A DNA stretch of 64,000 nt from CAVZYN01 sp963779515 (GCA_963779515.1 CAVZYN010000001.1:558001-622000); one strand, 5' to 3'; numbered from the stretch's first letter, positions 26,938 to 36,555 are shown. The notes: generated from the sequence alone by a model not told the origin. Numbers and translations are program-made.

Positions 26938-27963
26938 TCAATGATAGCCGTCGCCGATGCGGACTTTGCCGCGGAAGGTCCAGTAGATGAAGGCGGTGTA
27001 GAGCAGGACCATCGGCAGCAACACGATAGTACCGGCGAGCATGAACATCTGCGATTTCGGCACCGCGGCGAGCTGCCAGATCGTCAGCGACGGCGGCACC
27101 AGATAGGGGAAATTCGAGATCGCGAGGCCGAGATAGCACAGCACGAACATCGCGATCACGCCGAGGAACGGCGCCACCTCGGCATCGGTGGCAAGCCAGC
27201 GATGCACCAGGAACGCCAGCAGCGCGGTCAGCACCGGGAACGGCCAGAGGTAGTAGATGTTCGGCGTCGAAAACCAGAACGCGGCAATGCGCGGAAACTG
27301 GTAGGGCGTCCAGAGACTGACGATGCCGGCGAACACGACGACGACGAGCAGCAGCCAGCGCGCCTGGCCACGCGCGCGAGTCGCGACACCGCCCTCGGTC
27401 TTCATGATCAGCCAGCAGGCGCCGAGCAGCGCATAACCCGCGACAACAGCGATGCCGACGAGAACGGTGAACGGTGTCAGCCAATCGAGCGGGCCGCCGG
27501 CGAAGGCGCCGTCGCGCACGGTGATGCCCTGCAACAGCCCGCCGAGGATCAGGCCCTGCGCGAACGCCGCGATCGTCGACCCGCTCCAGAACGCGAGATC
27601 CCATGCGGCATGCGCGGGCTTGGCTGGCCAACGGAACTCAAACGCGACGCCGCGGAAAATCAGCGCCAGCAGCATCACGATCACGGGGATGTAGAGCGCG
27701 GGCATGATGATCGCGTAGGCCTGCGGAAACGCGACGAACAATCCGGCACCGCCGAGCACGAGCCAGGTCTCGTTGCCGTCCCAAAACGGCGCGACGGAAT
27801 TCATCATCTGGTCGCGCTCGTCTTCGCGCGTGGCGGTGGGGAAAAGGATGCCAAGGCCGAGATCGAAGCCGTCGAGGATCACATAGAGCGCGACGGCGGT
27901 GCCGATCAGGCCGGCCCAGATCACGGGCAGCCAGTAGGGGAGGTCGGTGGGAAGCCAATTCAT
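26938..27963 (-). CDS. cydB: Cytochrome bd-type quinol oxidase subunit II
   Basis: 341 residues, about nine membrane helices. Family landmarks: LYVILDGFDLGLGILFP near residues 27-43, EDERDQMMNSVAPFWDGNETWLVL and the terminal LLYTAFIYWTFRGKV. Pairs with CydA. Three bases separate it from cydA, so the two are translated as one unit. Confidence 0.96.
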   Translation of the reverse strand: MNWLPTDLPYWLPVIWAGLIGTAVALYVILDGFDLGLGILFPTATREDERDQMMNSVAPFWDGNETWLVLGGAGLFVAFPQAYAIIMPALYIPVIVMLLALIFRGVAFEFRWPAKPAHAAWDLAFWSGSTIAAFAQGLILGGLLQGITVRDGAFAGGPLDWLTPFTVLVGIAVVAGYALLGACWLIMKTEGGVATRARGQARWLLLVVVVFAGIVSLWTPYQFPRIAAFWFSTPNIYYLWPFPVLTALLAFLVHRWLATDAEVAPFLGVIAMFVLCYLGLAISNFPYLVPPSLTIWQLAAVPKSQMFMLAGTIVLLPMVLLYTAFIYWTFRGKVRIGDGYH

Positions 27964-27966
27964 GGC

Positions 27967-29349
27967 TCAGACTCCCGTGCGCGCGACGGCGCCGGTGAGC
28001 GGGCGATTGGCGCCGAGCGTGGTCGGTGCGTGCCGTGGCAGGTCCAGCGGGCCCTTGTTGATCAGCTTGTTGATCAGGCGGATGCCGGCGGTGAAGACAA
28101 CGCCGTAGACGACGACGAAGAGCGCGAGCGACGTCGCGACTTTCCAGAACACGACCGGCGAGAGCGCGTCGGCGGTGCGCAGGACGCCCGTCGCGATCCA
28201 CGGCTGGCGGCCGACCTCGGTCACGAACCATCCGGCGAGAATGGCGATGAAGCCGAGTGGCCAGGTCATTTTCGAGATGGCCATGAAGAGACCTGGATCG
28301 AAGAGCCGGCCGCGCCACCAGCGCCACGCCCCCCAGAGCCCCCACGCGATCATGAACATGCCGATGCCGACCATGACGCGGAACGCAAAGAACGGCACCA
28401 GCGTCGGCGGGCGCTGGTTTGCCGGAAAATCCTTGAGGCCCTTGAACAGCGCCGTGCTGTCGCCGAACACGATCAGGCTGGCGCCGCCAGGAATGGAAAT
28501 CTCGTAGTCGTTGCGTTCATCCCGGTCGCGCGGGATTGCGAAGAGGACAAGCGCACCGGGTTTGGATCCGTCCCAATGCGCCTCCATCGCCGCGAGTTTC
28601 GCTGGCTGATACTTGGCGGTATCGCGGCCATGCTCGTGCCCGATCAGCAGCTGCAGCGGCGCCGTGACCAGGATCATGACCGCCGCCATGCGCATCATCG
28701 TCCGCGCTTCCTCGGGACGGATGTTGCGCGCCAGATGCCGCGCGCCGGTCGCCAGCACAACGAACGCGGTGGTGAGGTACGCCGCCGTCAGCATGTGTGC
28801 GAGCCGCAGCGGAAACGTCGGATTGAAGATGATCTGCCACCAATCGACGGGATAGGCGATGCCGTCGCGCACCTCGTGGCCGGTCGGGAATTGCATCCAG
28901 CTGTTGGCCGAGAGGATCCAGAATGCCGACGTCGCCGTGCCAACCGCAACGACGATCGACGCCAGCGCCTGTAGCCATGGCGCGACGCGGTTCCAGCCGA
29001 ACAGCATGATGCCGAGGAAGGTCGCCTCGAGGAAAAATGCAGTCAGCACTTCGTAACCGAGTAGTGGGCCGAGGACGTTGCCGACGACGTGGGAGAAGCG
29101 GCTCCAGTTGGTGCCGATCTGATACGAGAGCACGATGCCGGAGACGACGCCCATGGCGAACGAGACGGCGAAGATCTTGGTCCAGAACCGCGCCAGCGTC
29201 GCGAATTTATCCTGGCCGGTCTTGAGCCAGAGCAGATGCAGCACGGCGATGTAGGCCGAGAGCCCGATCGTGAAGGCCGGGAAGATGATGTGAAACGAGA
29301 TCGTGAAGGCGAATTGGACGCGGGCGAGCAACGCGGCGTCGATTTCCAT
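27967..29349 (-). CDS. cydA: Cytochrome bd-type quinol oxidase subunit I (CIO type)
   Basis: 460 residues. It oxidises quinol and reduces O2 at haems b and d. Axial ligands are visible: His in FAFTISFHIIFPAFTIG, His in LRLAHMLTAAYLT and the QPW region of GWFVTEVGRQPW. The Q-loop after GHEHGRDTAKYQPAKLAA is short, as in cyanide-insensitive oxidases (CioA) rather than E. coli CydA. The ATG at 29349 is chosen over the GTG at 29355 since GGAGG sits six bases before it. Such oxidases serve low-oxygen or stressed growth. Confidence 0.95.
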   Translation of the reverse strand: MEIDAALLARVQFAFTISFHIIFPAFTIGLSAYIAVLHLLWLKTGQDKFATLARFWTKIFAVSFAMGVVSGIVLSYQIGTNWSRFSHVVGNVLGPLLGYEVLTAFFLEATFLGIMLFGWNRVAPWLQALASIVVAVGTATSAFWILSANSWMQFPTGHEVRDGIAYPVDWWQIIFNPTFPLRLAHMLTAAYLTTAFVVLATGARHLARNIRPEEARTMMRMAAVMILVTAPLQLLIGHEHGRDTAKYQPAKLAAMEAHWDGSKPGALVLFAIPRDRDERNDYEISIPGGASLIVFGDSTALFKGLKDFPANQRPPTLVPFFAFRVMVGIGMFMIAWGLWGAWRWWRGRLFDPGLFMAISKMTWPLGFIAILAGWFVTEVGRQPWIATGVLRTADALSPVVFWKVATSLALFVVVYGVVFTAGIRLINKLINKGPLDLPRHAPTTLGANRPLTGAVARTGV

Positions 29350-29474
29350 AGCCACCTCCGTGGATCAGATCGTCGAGCACCCCACGCGCAATCTAAGTGG
29401 CGCGCCCACGATTGACCACGGTCGATAGCGCCGCGCGACACAATCGCTGCCGGCTGCCGGCGGTACTAGACCGG

Positions 29475-29559
29475 CCTCAACCTGAGCTTGTCGAAGGATG
29501 GGTCGCCCCGGCTGTCGCGGCATCGTGGCCGCCTATGGTTCGACAGGCTCACCATGAGG
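29475..29559. repeat. Dispersed inverted repeat upstream of cydA
   Basis: Arms CCTCAACCTGAGCTTGTCGA (29475-29494, extending to 29497) and TTCGACAGGCTCACCATGAGG (inside 29532-29559) are near-complementary. It lies between bamE and cydA and looks like a mobile palindromic element. Confidence 0.7.
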
Positions 29560-29616
29560 CGGGTTGGATGGTGCGTGCAGTGGCGCAATACGTTTTGATA
29601 TTGCACCCTTGTTCAC

Positions 29617-30111
29617 TTACTCCAGCCCGAGCTGCTTGGTGCCGAGGTTGCGGAACAGGGCTTTGAGAATGTTCTCGTCGCGGGCGTGGCTCGGCGTTTC
29701 GCGCTTGGCGAAATCGAACACCTTGCCGTCCTTCAGGCCGTACTGGGCGACCTTGTCGACGGCACCGTGCTGGGTGAAGTAGACCGCCATCACCTTGCGG
29801 TCGACTTCGGACGGCTTGAAGAACGCCGTCTCGGTCTTGGTCGAGCCGATGTAGTAGTAGGCGGAGCCGCTGCCGACGGTCGCGGTCGTCGTCGGCGTGC
29901 CGAGCGCGGAGCGCACCTGCTCGCCGGTCATGCCGGGCGTGACATTCTGCAGATCGCTCTCTTGGAAATGGTGGCCATGCTTGGTGATGGTCGAGCCGCA
30001 TGCGCCAAGGCCGGTCGCGGCAATACCGAGTGCCAGTGCGAGGCCCGCGCGGCGCACAAGCGCGCGCCGCGGCCGCTTGGACGCCTCGAGCTTGGATGCA
30101 ATCAACCCCAT
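29617..30111 (-). CDS. bamE: Outer-membrane assembly lipoprotein BamE
   Basis: 164 residues. Signal peptide with lipobox LGAC (ALGIAATGLGACGS), so a lipoprotein. The SmpA/OmlA domain follows: LQNVTPGMTGEQVRSALGTPT (the P-G-M motif of the BamE fold) and AYYYIGSTKTETAFF. BamE supports the BAM complex that inserts outer-membrane proteins. The start at 30111 is where the signal peptide begins; the longer frame is not family-like. Divergent from the bc1 chaperone gene. Confidence 0.92.
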   Translation of the reverse strand: MGLIASKLEASKRPRRALVRRAGLALALGIAATGLGACGSTITKHGHHFQESDLQNVTPGMTGEQVRSALGTPTTTATVGSGSAYYYIGSTKTETAFFKPSEVDRKVMAVYFTQHGAVDKVAQYGLKDGKVFDFAKRETPSHARDENILKALFRNLGTKQLGLE

Positions 30112-30299
30112 CAACCGCTCCCCCGTCGACGTCTGCCCGGCGCACCGGGATGGTATTGCGTTCGCGAGAATCAGTAGGATTCCCCTGTAAGATCGGCTAT
30201 CGCAGCGCCTCGGGACTTGGCAATGGTCCGCACGACTTTTGCGCCAGTGATCCAAGGTTTCCTGACGAACTTCGCTTATTCCCACCGACGAGAACCCCG

Positions 30300-30833
30300 A
30301 TGCTGGGCCTTTGGCGCCGTAAATCAGTCATTAGCGGCAAAGCACGCGCGCTTTATGGCTCGATTGTGGCCCAAGCTCGGCAAGCGCCGTTTTATGGGGC
30401 GATGGGCGTGCCGGACACGCCGGAAGGCCGCCTCGAGATGATCCTGTTGCACCTTGTGCTGACAGCCGGTCGCCTTGGCCAGCAGGGCGAGGAGGGACAG
30501 GCGCTGGCTCAGGCACTGAACGAGGTGTTCATTGTCGATCTCGACGACAATATGCGCGAAATGGGCATATCAGACGTCGGCGTGCCGCGCCGGGTGAAGA
30601 AGGCGGCGGCCGCACTCTATGATCGTCACCGCGAGGTGCTGGCGGCGCTGCGGGATGCCGACGATGGCCGCCTGGCGGAGGTGATCAGGGCCTATACCGC
30701 CGATCTGAAGGTGACACAGACTTTGGACGCGGCGGCGCTGGCGCGCTATGTCCGGAGCGCGGCGCATGCGCTCGACAGTCAGCCGGGCGAGCACCTTCTG
30801 GCCGGCACGATCGCATTTCCCGAAGTGGGTTGA
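30300..30833 (+). CDS. Ubiquinol-cytochrome c chaperone (CBP3/UPF0174 family)
   Basis: 177 residues. The all-helical domain carries LYGSIVAQARQAPFYGAMGV, RLEMILLHLVLTAGRLG and VFIVDLDDNMREMGISDVGV, the signature of the family that assists assembly of the bc1 complex. In alphaproteobacteria it precedes DUF177 and plsX, as here. Confidence 0.92.
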   Translation: MLGLWRRKSVISGKARALYGSIVAQARQAPFYGAMGVPDTPEGRLEMILLHLVLTAGRLGQQGEEGQALAQALNEVFIVDLDDNMREMGISDVGVPRRVKKAAAALYDRHREVLAALRDADDGRLAEVIRAYTADLKVTQTLDAAALARYVRSAAHALDSQPGEHLLAGTIAFPEVG

Positions 30834-30840
30834 GGACACC

Positions 30841-31362
30841 ATGCAAGAGCCTTTGGATTGGACTGTCGAGGTGGCCGACATGCCGGCGACCGGCGTTGAG
30901 CAAACGCGCACCGCGTCGGAAGCAGAACGCAAGGCGGTCGCCAAAGCGCTCGATCTCATGTCTTGCGACCGGCTCGATGTGCGCTATCACGTCATTCCGC
31001 TGCCGGACGAGCGCTTCCACATGACGGGCGAACTCTTGGCGCACGTGACGCAAGCCTGCGTCGTGACGCTGGAGCCTGTCGCCGCCGAGCTTCGCGAGCC
31101 GATCGACGTCACGTTCTGGCCAGCGCGCGATGTTCCCCCGCCCGTCGAGGGCGAAGTCGATATCGACGCCGAACCGGATCCGGAGCCGATCATCGACGGC
31201 CTGATCGCGACCGGCCGCGTGACGTTCGAGCATCTGGCCGCCGCGATCGATCCGTATCCGCGCCGGCCGGACGCAACACTCGAACAGGCGGCACCGCAGG
31301 CAAAGTCGGGGCCCGAGGCGAGCCCGTTCGCGGTGCTGGCAAAGTTGAAGCCTAAACCATAG
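30841..31362 (+). CDS. DUF177 (YceD-like) protein
   Basis: 173 residues. VRYHVIPLPDERFHMTGELLAHVTQACVVTLEPV and IDVTFWPARDV are typical of DUF177; the C-terminus is a charged/Pro-rich tail. YceD homologues help 23S rRNA processing in other bacteria, here only inferred. Seven bases after the chaperone gene. The rpmF gene found next to it in many phyla is absent. Confidence 0.88.
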   Translation: MQEPLDWTVEVADMPATGVEQTRTASEAERKAVAKALDLMSCDRLDVRYHVIPLPDERFHMTGELLAHVTQACVVTLEPVAAELREPIDVTFWPARDVPPPVEGEVDIDAEPDPEPIIDGLIATGRVTFEHLAAAIDPYPRRPDATLEQAAPQAKSGPEASPFAVLAKLKPKP

Positions 31363-31556
31363 GTGTCCTGGCAGTCGTCCCGGATCGGAGCAAAGGAACC
31401 ACTTGGCAGATAACCGCCAAAATTGGGTTGTTTCGGCACGGACGGGCAGTATGGTCGGGCGTCATTTGGGGACAGGGACGAAACGAGTCGGTGCGGCCGT
31501 GTCCGACACACTGGTCTCACGGATGGGGGCCGCACGGATGAGTGGACATTGAACTC

Positions 31557-32624
31557 ATGAGCAAGCTGCGTGTGATTGCCGTCGACGCCATGGGAGGCGA
31601 CGTCGGCCCCGACGTGACTGTGCCGGGTGCGGCGCTGGCGCTTGAGCAGGCGCCCGATCTCTCGTTCAAGTTCTACGGCAAGTCCGAGCGCATTGCGCCA
31701 CTGGTCGCCAAGCATCCAACGCTCGCCGGCCGCGCCGAGGTGATCCACACCGACCTCGTGATCGCCATGGACGACAAGCCGAGCCACGCCATGCGGCGCG
31801 GCAAGGGCACCAGCATGTGGATGGCGCTCGAAGCCGTGAAGCACGGCGGCGCCGACGTCGCGATCTCAGCCGGCAACACCGGCGCGTTGATGGCGATGGC
31901 GAAACTGATCCTGCGCCCGATGGCCGACATCGAGCGCCCGGCGCTGGCGGCGTTCTGGCCGACCGTGAAGGGCGCGTGCATCGTGCTGGACGTCGGCGCC
32001 AACGTCGGCGGCACAGCGCGCCAACTCGCCGACTTTGCGCTGATGGGCGCCGCCATGTCGCGCGCCATCGATCGCATCGAGCGGCCGCGCGTCGGTCTCC
32101 TCAACGTCGGATCGGAAGACATCAAAGGCGTCGAAGAGGTGAAGCAAGCGCACCAGTGGCTGAAGTCCATCGACCTGCCGATCGAGTACGTCGGCTTTGT
32201 CGAGGGCGACAAGATCGGCCATGCGGTCGCCGACGTCGTCGTCGTCGAGGGCTTCGCCGGCAATATCGCGCTGAAGACCGCCGAGGGCACCGCCAAGCAG
32301 ATCGGCGTTTACCTTAAGGAGGCCATGACCAGCTCACTGCTCGCCAAGATCGGCGCGGTGCTGGCGAGCGGCGGCTTCAAGGTGCTGAAACAGCGCATGG
32401 ACCCGCGCCGGGTCAACGGCGCGACGTTTCTCGGCCTCAACGGCATTGCGATCAAAAGCCACGGTGGCACCGACGCGCTCGGATTCGCTAGTGCCATCGG
32501 GGTCGGCTACAAGATCGCGGTGAGCGGGCTGCAGTCGCATCTGGCAGCTGACCTCGCGGCATTCCACGGCAAGATCGGGCAGGTCGCGGAGGCCGGCAAA
32601 GAGGTCGCCGCCAAAGACGCCTGA
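31557..32624 (+). CDS. plsX: Phosphate acyltransferase PlsX
   Basis: 355 residues. Converts acyl-ACP to acyl-phosphate for phospholipid synthesis. Signatures: VIAVDAMGGDVGPDVTVPGA, GKGTSMWMALEAVKHGGADV, VGANVGGTARQLADFA and TFLGLNGIAIKSHG. The ATG at 31557 starts just before the conserved VDAMGGD strand; an upstream GTG at 31542 is possible. Confidence 0.96.
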   Translation: MSKLRVIAVDAMGGDVGPDVTVPGAALALEQAPDLSFKFYGKSERIAPLVAKHPTLAGRAEVIHTDLVIAMDDKPSHAMRRGKGTSMWMALEAVKHGGADVAISAGNTGALMAMAKLILRPMADIERPALAAFWPTVKGACIVLDVGANVGGTARQLADFALMGAAMSRAIDRIERPRVGLLNVGSEDIKGVEEVKQAHQWLKSIDLPIEYVGFVEGDKIGHAVADVVVVEGFAGNIALKTAEGTAKQIGVYLKEAMTSSLLAKIGAVLASGGFKVLKQRMDPRRVNGATFLGLNGIAIKSHGGTDALGFASAIGVGYKIAVSGLQSHLAADLAAFHGKIGQVAEAGKEVAAKDA

Positions 32625-32699
32625 GACGAACACGCGTGAGACATGAGGGCGGCGAGCCCAGCATGGACGATTGAGCAGACGATTGAGATGAGGTGAGAC

Positions 32700-33677
32700 G
32701 TGGCGGTTATTCGCTCGGTTATTCGTGGTGTCGGCGCGCATCTGCCGCGCAGAATCCTGACCAATGCCGATCTCGCGAAGATGGTCGACACGACAGACGA
32801 GTGGATCACCGAGCGCAGCGGTATCAGACAACGCCATATCGCGGGCGAAGACGAACTGACCTCCGACCTCGGTGCCGCCGCCGCGAAAAAAGCACTGGTA
32901 CGCGCGGGCATCGATCCGATCGACATCGATCTTATTATCTGCGCCACCGCGACACCCGACCGGACGTTTCCGGCGACCGCGGTCAAGATCCAGCAGATGC
33001 TTGGCGTCACCAAGGGCGCCGCGTTCGACATCCAGGCGGTCTGCTCGGGCTTCGTCTATGGCATGACCACGGCCGACAATTTTTTGAAGACGGGACAGTT
33101 CAAACGTGCGCTCGTGATTGGCGCCGAGACGTTTTCGCGCATTCTCGACTGGACCGATCGCTCGACCTGCGTGCTGTTCGGCGACGGCGCGGGCGCGGTT
33201 GTCCTCGAAGCCCAGCCCCAGAAGGGTGGCCGCGACGATCGCGGGATCTTGGCGACGCGGATCCGCTCCGACGGGCGCTACGAAGACCTACTCTATGTCG
33301 ACGGCGGACCGGGCTCGACCAAGACCACGGGTCATTTGCGCATGAACGGTCGCGAAGTGTTCCGGCACGCGGTGCAGAAGATTTCCGGCGTCATCGAGGA
33401 GACGCTGGTCGAGACCGGCTATGCCGCCGAGGAGATCGATTTGTTCGTCCCACACCAAGCCAACCGGCGCATTCTCGACGGCATCGCCAAGAAGCTCGGG
33501 GTCAATCCAAATAAGATCGTCGTCACCCTCGACAGGCACGGCAACACGTCGGCGGCCTCGATCCCGCTCGCGCTCAATCAGGCCTTCGAGGAGCATCGCC
33601 TGAAGGAAGGCGGCCTCGTGATGATGGAGGCGATGGGCGGCGGCTTCACGTGGGGCGCCGTGCTGGCGCGCTGGTAG
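32700..33677 (+). CDS. fabH: Beta-ketoacyl-ACP synthase III
   Basis: 325 residues. Condenses acetyl-CoA with malonyl-ACP to start fatty acid synthesis. The catalytic triad is visible: Cys115 (QAVCSGF), His252 (PHQANRR) and Asn282 (HGNTSAASIP). GTG start preceded by GAGGTGAG. Follows plsX by 75 bp, as in related genomes. Confidence 0.97.
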   Translation: MAVIRSVIRGVGAHLPRRILTNADLAKMVDTTDEWITERSGIRQRHIAGEDELTSDLGAAAAKKALVRAGIDPIDIDLIICATATPDRTFPATAVKIQQMLGVTKGAAFDIQAVCSGFVYGMTTADNFLKTGQFKRALVIGAETFSRILDWTDRSTCVLFGDGAGAVVLEAQPQKGGRDDRGILATRIRSDGRYEDLLYVDGGPGSTKTTGHLRMNGREVFRHAVQKISGVIEETLVETGYAAEEIDLFVPHQANRRILDGIAKKLGVNPNKIVVTLDRHGNTSAASIPLALNQAFEEHRLKEGGLVMMEAMGGGFTWGAVLARW

Positions 33678-33794
33678 GCACTGAACACCGGCTTTTTATA
33701 TGTTGTTTTTCAGCCTCTTGGCTCGATTTGCCGTTGACCCATGATAATCCGGTGAGTAGCTTCACCCCGGTTGGTTGGGAGGCGTGAGGCGGAC

Positions 33795-34112
33795 ATGGGC
33801 GGCAAGACACTGACGCGGGCGGATTTGGCGGAAGCGGTAGTCCAGAAAATCGGACTGCCACGGAATGAGTCGCAGGATCTGGTCGAGCTGATTTTGAAGG
33901 AGATTTCGACCAGCTTGTCGGACGGCGATGCCGTCAAGCTGTCGTCGTTCGGATCCTTCGGCATCCGCGCGAAAGGCCAGCGCATCGGCCGCAATCCGAA
34001 GACCGGCGAGGAAGTGCCGATCACGCCGCGCCGCGTGCTGGTATTCCGGCCGAGCAACATCATGAAGGACAAGATCAACACTGGCCTCGTGCGCCGCAAG
34101 GCCGCTGAGTAA
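33795..34112 (+). CDS. ihfA: Integration host factor subunit alpha
   Basis: 105 residues, HU/IHF fold: TLTRADLAEAVVQKIGLPRN, VKLSSFGSFGIRAKGQRIG, RNPKTGEEVPITPRRVLVFRPS, the last holding the intercalating Pro. Architectural DNA-bending protein. The start at 33795 gives the canonical MGGKTLTRADL. Confidence 0.97.
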   Translation: MGGKTLTRADLAEAVVQKIGLPRNESQDLVELILKEISTSLSDGDAVKLSSFGSFGIRAKGQRIGRNPKTGEEVPITPRRVLVFRPSNIMKDKINTGLVRRKAAE

Positions 34113-34157
34113 GCCGCAGGCCCGTGACTGCCTGGCCGCATCAGCACGGGGTTGATC

Positions 34158-34631
34158 ATGCCGAAATCACTCGACGCCTTCCGCACCATCTCCGAGGTCT
34201 CCGATGATCTCGGCGTGCCGAAGCATGTTTTGCGTTTCTGGGAGAGCAAGTTTCCGCAGCTGAGGCCGATGAAGCGCGGCGGCGGCAGGCGCTACTATCG
34301 TCCCGAGGACATGGAATTGCTGCGCGGCATCCACCGGCTGCTGCATGCGCAGGGCTATACCATCAAAGGCGTGCAGAAGATCCTGCGCGAGCAGGGCGTC
34401 GAAGCGGTCAAGGGGCAGGGCGAGACGGCCTCCGCCGCTGCTGCCCCGGAACCGGCGTTGCAGCCCGCAGCGCGCGTCAAGCGCGGCAAGAAGGCGTCGA
34501 GCCGCGGGCTCGAGCAGCGCATCGAGGTTCTCCGCCAGATCACGGCCGAACTCGAGGCGTGTCACCTGCGGTTGACGGGCAAAGCCGCGAGCTACGAGGC
34601 CGCGCGCGCGCTCAGCGCCGCCAAGCGCTGA
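34158..34631 (+). CDS. MerR-family transcriptional regulator
   Basis: 157 residues. The N-terminal helix-turn-helix (FRTISEVSDDLGVPKHVLRF, WESKFPQLRPMKRGGGRRYY) is the wing-containing MerR form; then RGIHRLLHAQGYTIKGVQKIL. The C-terminus is Ala/Lys-rich coiled coil rather than a metal or drug domain. It lies after ihfA, as in other Hyphomicrobiales. Target unknown. TTG at 34152 is an alternative start. Confidence 0.9.
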   Translation: MPKSLDAFRTISEVSDDLGVPKHVLRFWESKFPQLRPMKRGGGRRYYRPEDMELLRGIHRLLHAQGYTIKGVQKILREQGVEAVKGQGETASAAAAPEPALQPAARVKRGKKASSRGLEQRIEVLRQITAELEACHLRLTGKAASYEAARALSAAKR

Positions 34632-34639
34632 GGCGGAGC

Positions 34640-35305
34640 GTGGGCGCGCCTACCATTGAAATCTGGACAGTCGACCTCGATGGCGTGACGACGGCGCTTG
34701 GCGGTGCGGCGGCGCTGATTGGGCAGTTGACGGCCAGCGACCAATCGCGGCTCGGCGGCATGCGGGATGCGACGGAGCGCACGCGCCGTGCGGCGGCCTG
34801 GATCGCCTTGCGCACGGCGGCTGCGACGGCGCTGGGCGTCGCGCCGGGAGTGCTCGAGATCGCGCGGGACGCGCACGGCAAGCCGATTGTCGCCGATCAT
34901 GAGTTGGAGATCAGCCTCGCGCACGCAGGCCATCTCGGCCTGATCGGCATCAGCCGCGCAGGCCCGATCGGTGTCGATATCGATCAGGTGCGCGCGGTGA
35001 CGCTGAGCGGGGAGCGGCGCGCGCATCTCGTCGCGCTCGCCGCCGCGCTCGCGGATGGAACGCTGGTTCCTGATGCCGATACCGAAGCCGGGTTCGTGCA
35101 GGGCTGGACACGCATTGAAGCGGTCGCCAAGGCGCGCGGCGATGGGCTGGCACGGTTGCTCGGTGAGGCGCGCCGGGGTGCCAAACCGGATGCGCGGTTC
35201 GTGGCGCACGACGCGGATGTCGGGATCGACAGTTACCGCGCGGCGGTGGCGGTCGCACGGGATGCGGGCGCAGTGCCGGCACCGCGATGGCTGGGGCTGC
35301 TTTGA
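34640..35305 (+). CDS. 4'-phosphopantetheinyl transferase (Sfp type)
   Basis: 221 residues. Core motifs are ISLAHAGHLGLIGISRAGPI (the S-H-x-G strand), GVDIDQVRA (Mg2+ ligands) and FVQGWTRIEAVAKARGDGLA (W-x-x-K/I-E-A-x-x-K). Sfp enzymes load carrier proteins with phosphopantetheine. Unlike most members, the WTRKEA Lys is Ile (WTRIEA). GTG start at 34640 with weak spacing; no ATG fits. The partner carrier protein is unknown. Confidence 0.85.
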   Translation: MGAPTIEIWTVDLDGVTTALGGAAALIGQLTASDQSRLGGMRDATERTRRAAAWIALRTAAATALGVAPGVLEIARDAHGKPIVADHELEISLAHAGHLGLIGISRAGPIGVDIDQVRAVTLSGERRAHLVALAAALADGTLVPDADTEAGFVQGWTRIEAVAKARGDGLARLLGEARRGAKPDARFVAHDADVGIDSYRAAVAVARDAGAVPAPRWLGLL

Positions 35306-35402
35306 CGTGTGCCGAATCTCAGAACAAGGCTGTGCGATGTAGGTGGCGGCGAGGTAGCTTGATAGAGTGAAAACCGCAGGCCACGCTCAAGGAGCCCTCA
35401 CG

Positions 35403-35789
35403 ATGCCGACCCCGCGCGACTGGCATGCCTGGACGACGGCGTTTCTCGCGCCTTGGAACGCGCACGATATCGAAGGCGTGATGGCGACGTTGCCCGCGAA
35501 CTTCAGCTGGCATTTTCCAGCTGGGACCACGCCGCGCGGCACCGTTCACAGCGGTGCGGACGGCATGCGCGAGGCTTTGAGGACTTTATTCCGGACGGTG
35601 CCTGATCTTCACTACGCGATTGTCGACCTGCATCCCGGACCCGATCATTTGGTCATGGAGGTTCTGGTGACCGGCCACAATGCCGAGACCGGGCAGGCGC
35701 TGAACTTTCAAGCGTGCGACATCGTGCTCTTCGACGGCGATACGCCGCGGGAGAAGCGCTCCTATCGCAAAGTCGTCACGCCGGCCTGA
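35403..35789 (+). CDS. SnoaL-like (NTF2-fold) protein
   Basis: 128 residues. WTTAFLAPWNAHDIEGVMATLPANFSWHFPAGTTPRGTVHSGAD is a SnoaL/NTF2 start, and the cone-shaped fold continues through MEVLVTGHNAETGQ. GGAG sits seven bases before the ATG. Members are cyclases, dehydratases or ligand-binding proteins; role not predictable. Confidence 0.75.
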   Translation: MPTPRDWHAWTTAFLAPWNAHDIEGVMATLPANFSWHFPAGTTPRGTVHSGADGMREALRTLFRTVPDLHYAIVDLHPGPDHLVMEVLVTGHNAETGQALNFQACDIVLFDGDTPREKRSYRKVVTPA

Positions 35790-35868
35790 GCGAAGGGCAT
35801 CGGGCGGACATGGCGCCGCAAATCGCGGTGGTGCCGTGCGCCGGGCGGCATTGGCGCGGGCGGTATGG

Positions 35869-36534
35869 ATGGATAGTCTCATGGGCGACCGCGCGGCGAT
35901 GATGCGGATGCGTTTTTTTGATAGATTTGCTTTGGCGGCACGCGAGACGATGCTGGCCTTTCTCGATCGCACATTGACATGGCGGCACGTGGCGTTGGCG
36001 ACGGGCGCGGCGATCCTGTGGTTCGCGGCGATGACGTGGGCGAGCTTCCAGGTGCTGCCGCGCGGCGGGCTGTTTCGCTGCCCGATCGGATTTTGCGTGA
36101 CGGGGTATTCGGCCAATGGCGTCACGCTGAGCCTGCAGCTGATGGGCGTGCAGGGGCGGGCAACCTTGCAGGATATGCTGCTGCCGCTCGATCGCGTCTG
36201 GCCACTGTTGGTGCTGCTCGCCTGCGTGCTGAACACCGCCTGGTGGACGCGGCCGGGCGACAGATACGCCATCAGACTCGAGCCGAAGTGGCGGTATGTG
36301 CTGATGGTCGCGCCGGTGGTCTATTGCCTCGCCGACTACGGCGAGAACTGGGCGTTCGGCGCGATCCTCAAGAGCTACCCGCGGATCGGTTATCGCGACG
36401 TGATGTTCGCGAGCAGTTTCACCGCCGTCAAATCACAGCTGATCGTGGCCTCGCTCGGGATCGTCGTGGCGCTGGCCGTTGCCGCCTGGATCGAGGGCCG
36501 GCGGTCGGGGACGTCGGGAGAGGACCAGGCGTAG
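35869..36534 (+). CDS. Uncharacterised membrane protein
   Basis: 221 residues, about four hydrophobic segments (VALATGAAILWFAAMTWASF; LLVLLACVLNTAWW; YVLMVAPVVYCLADY; QLIVASLGIVVALAVAAWIE). I do not recognise the family. Residue pair CPIGFCVTGYS between helices 1 and 2 is notable for two close Cys. ATG at 35869 is favoured over a GTG at 35836; further in-frame ATGs lie downstream. Confidence 0.65.
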   Translation: MDSLMGDRAAMMRMRFFDRFALAARETMLAFLDRTLTWRHVALATGAAILWFAAMTWASFQVLPRGGLFRCPIGFCVTGYSANGVTLSLQLMGVQGRATLQDMLLPLDRVWPLLVLLACVLNTAWWTRPGDRYAIRLEPKWRYVLMVAPVVYCLADYGENWAFGAILKSYPRIGYRDVMFASSFTAVKSQLIVASLGIVVALAVAAWIEGRRSGTSGEDQA

Positions 36535-36555
36535 GTGCATTCGGCCGCCGGCCTG

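Noticed and set aside
26941..28974. A 677-codon open frame opposite cydA/cydB
   Set aside because: Same explanation; the bd oxidase genes on the other strand are complete and conserved.
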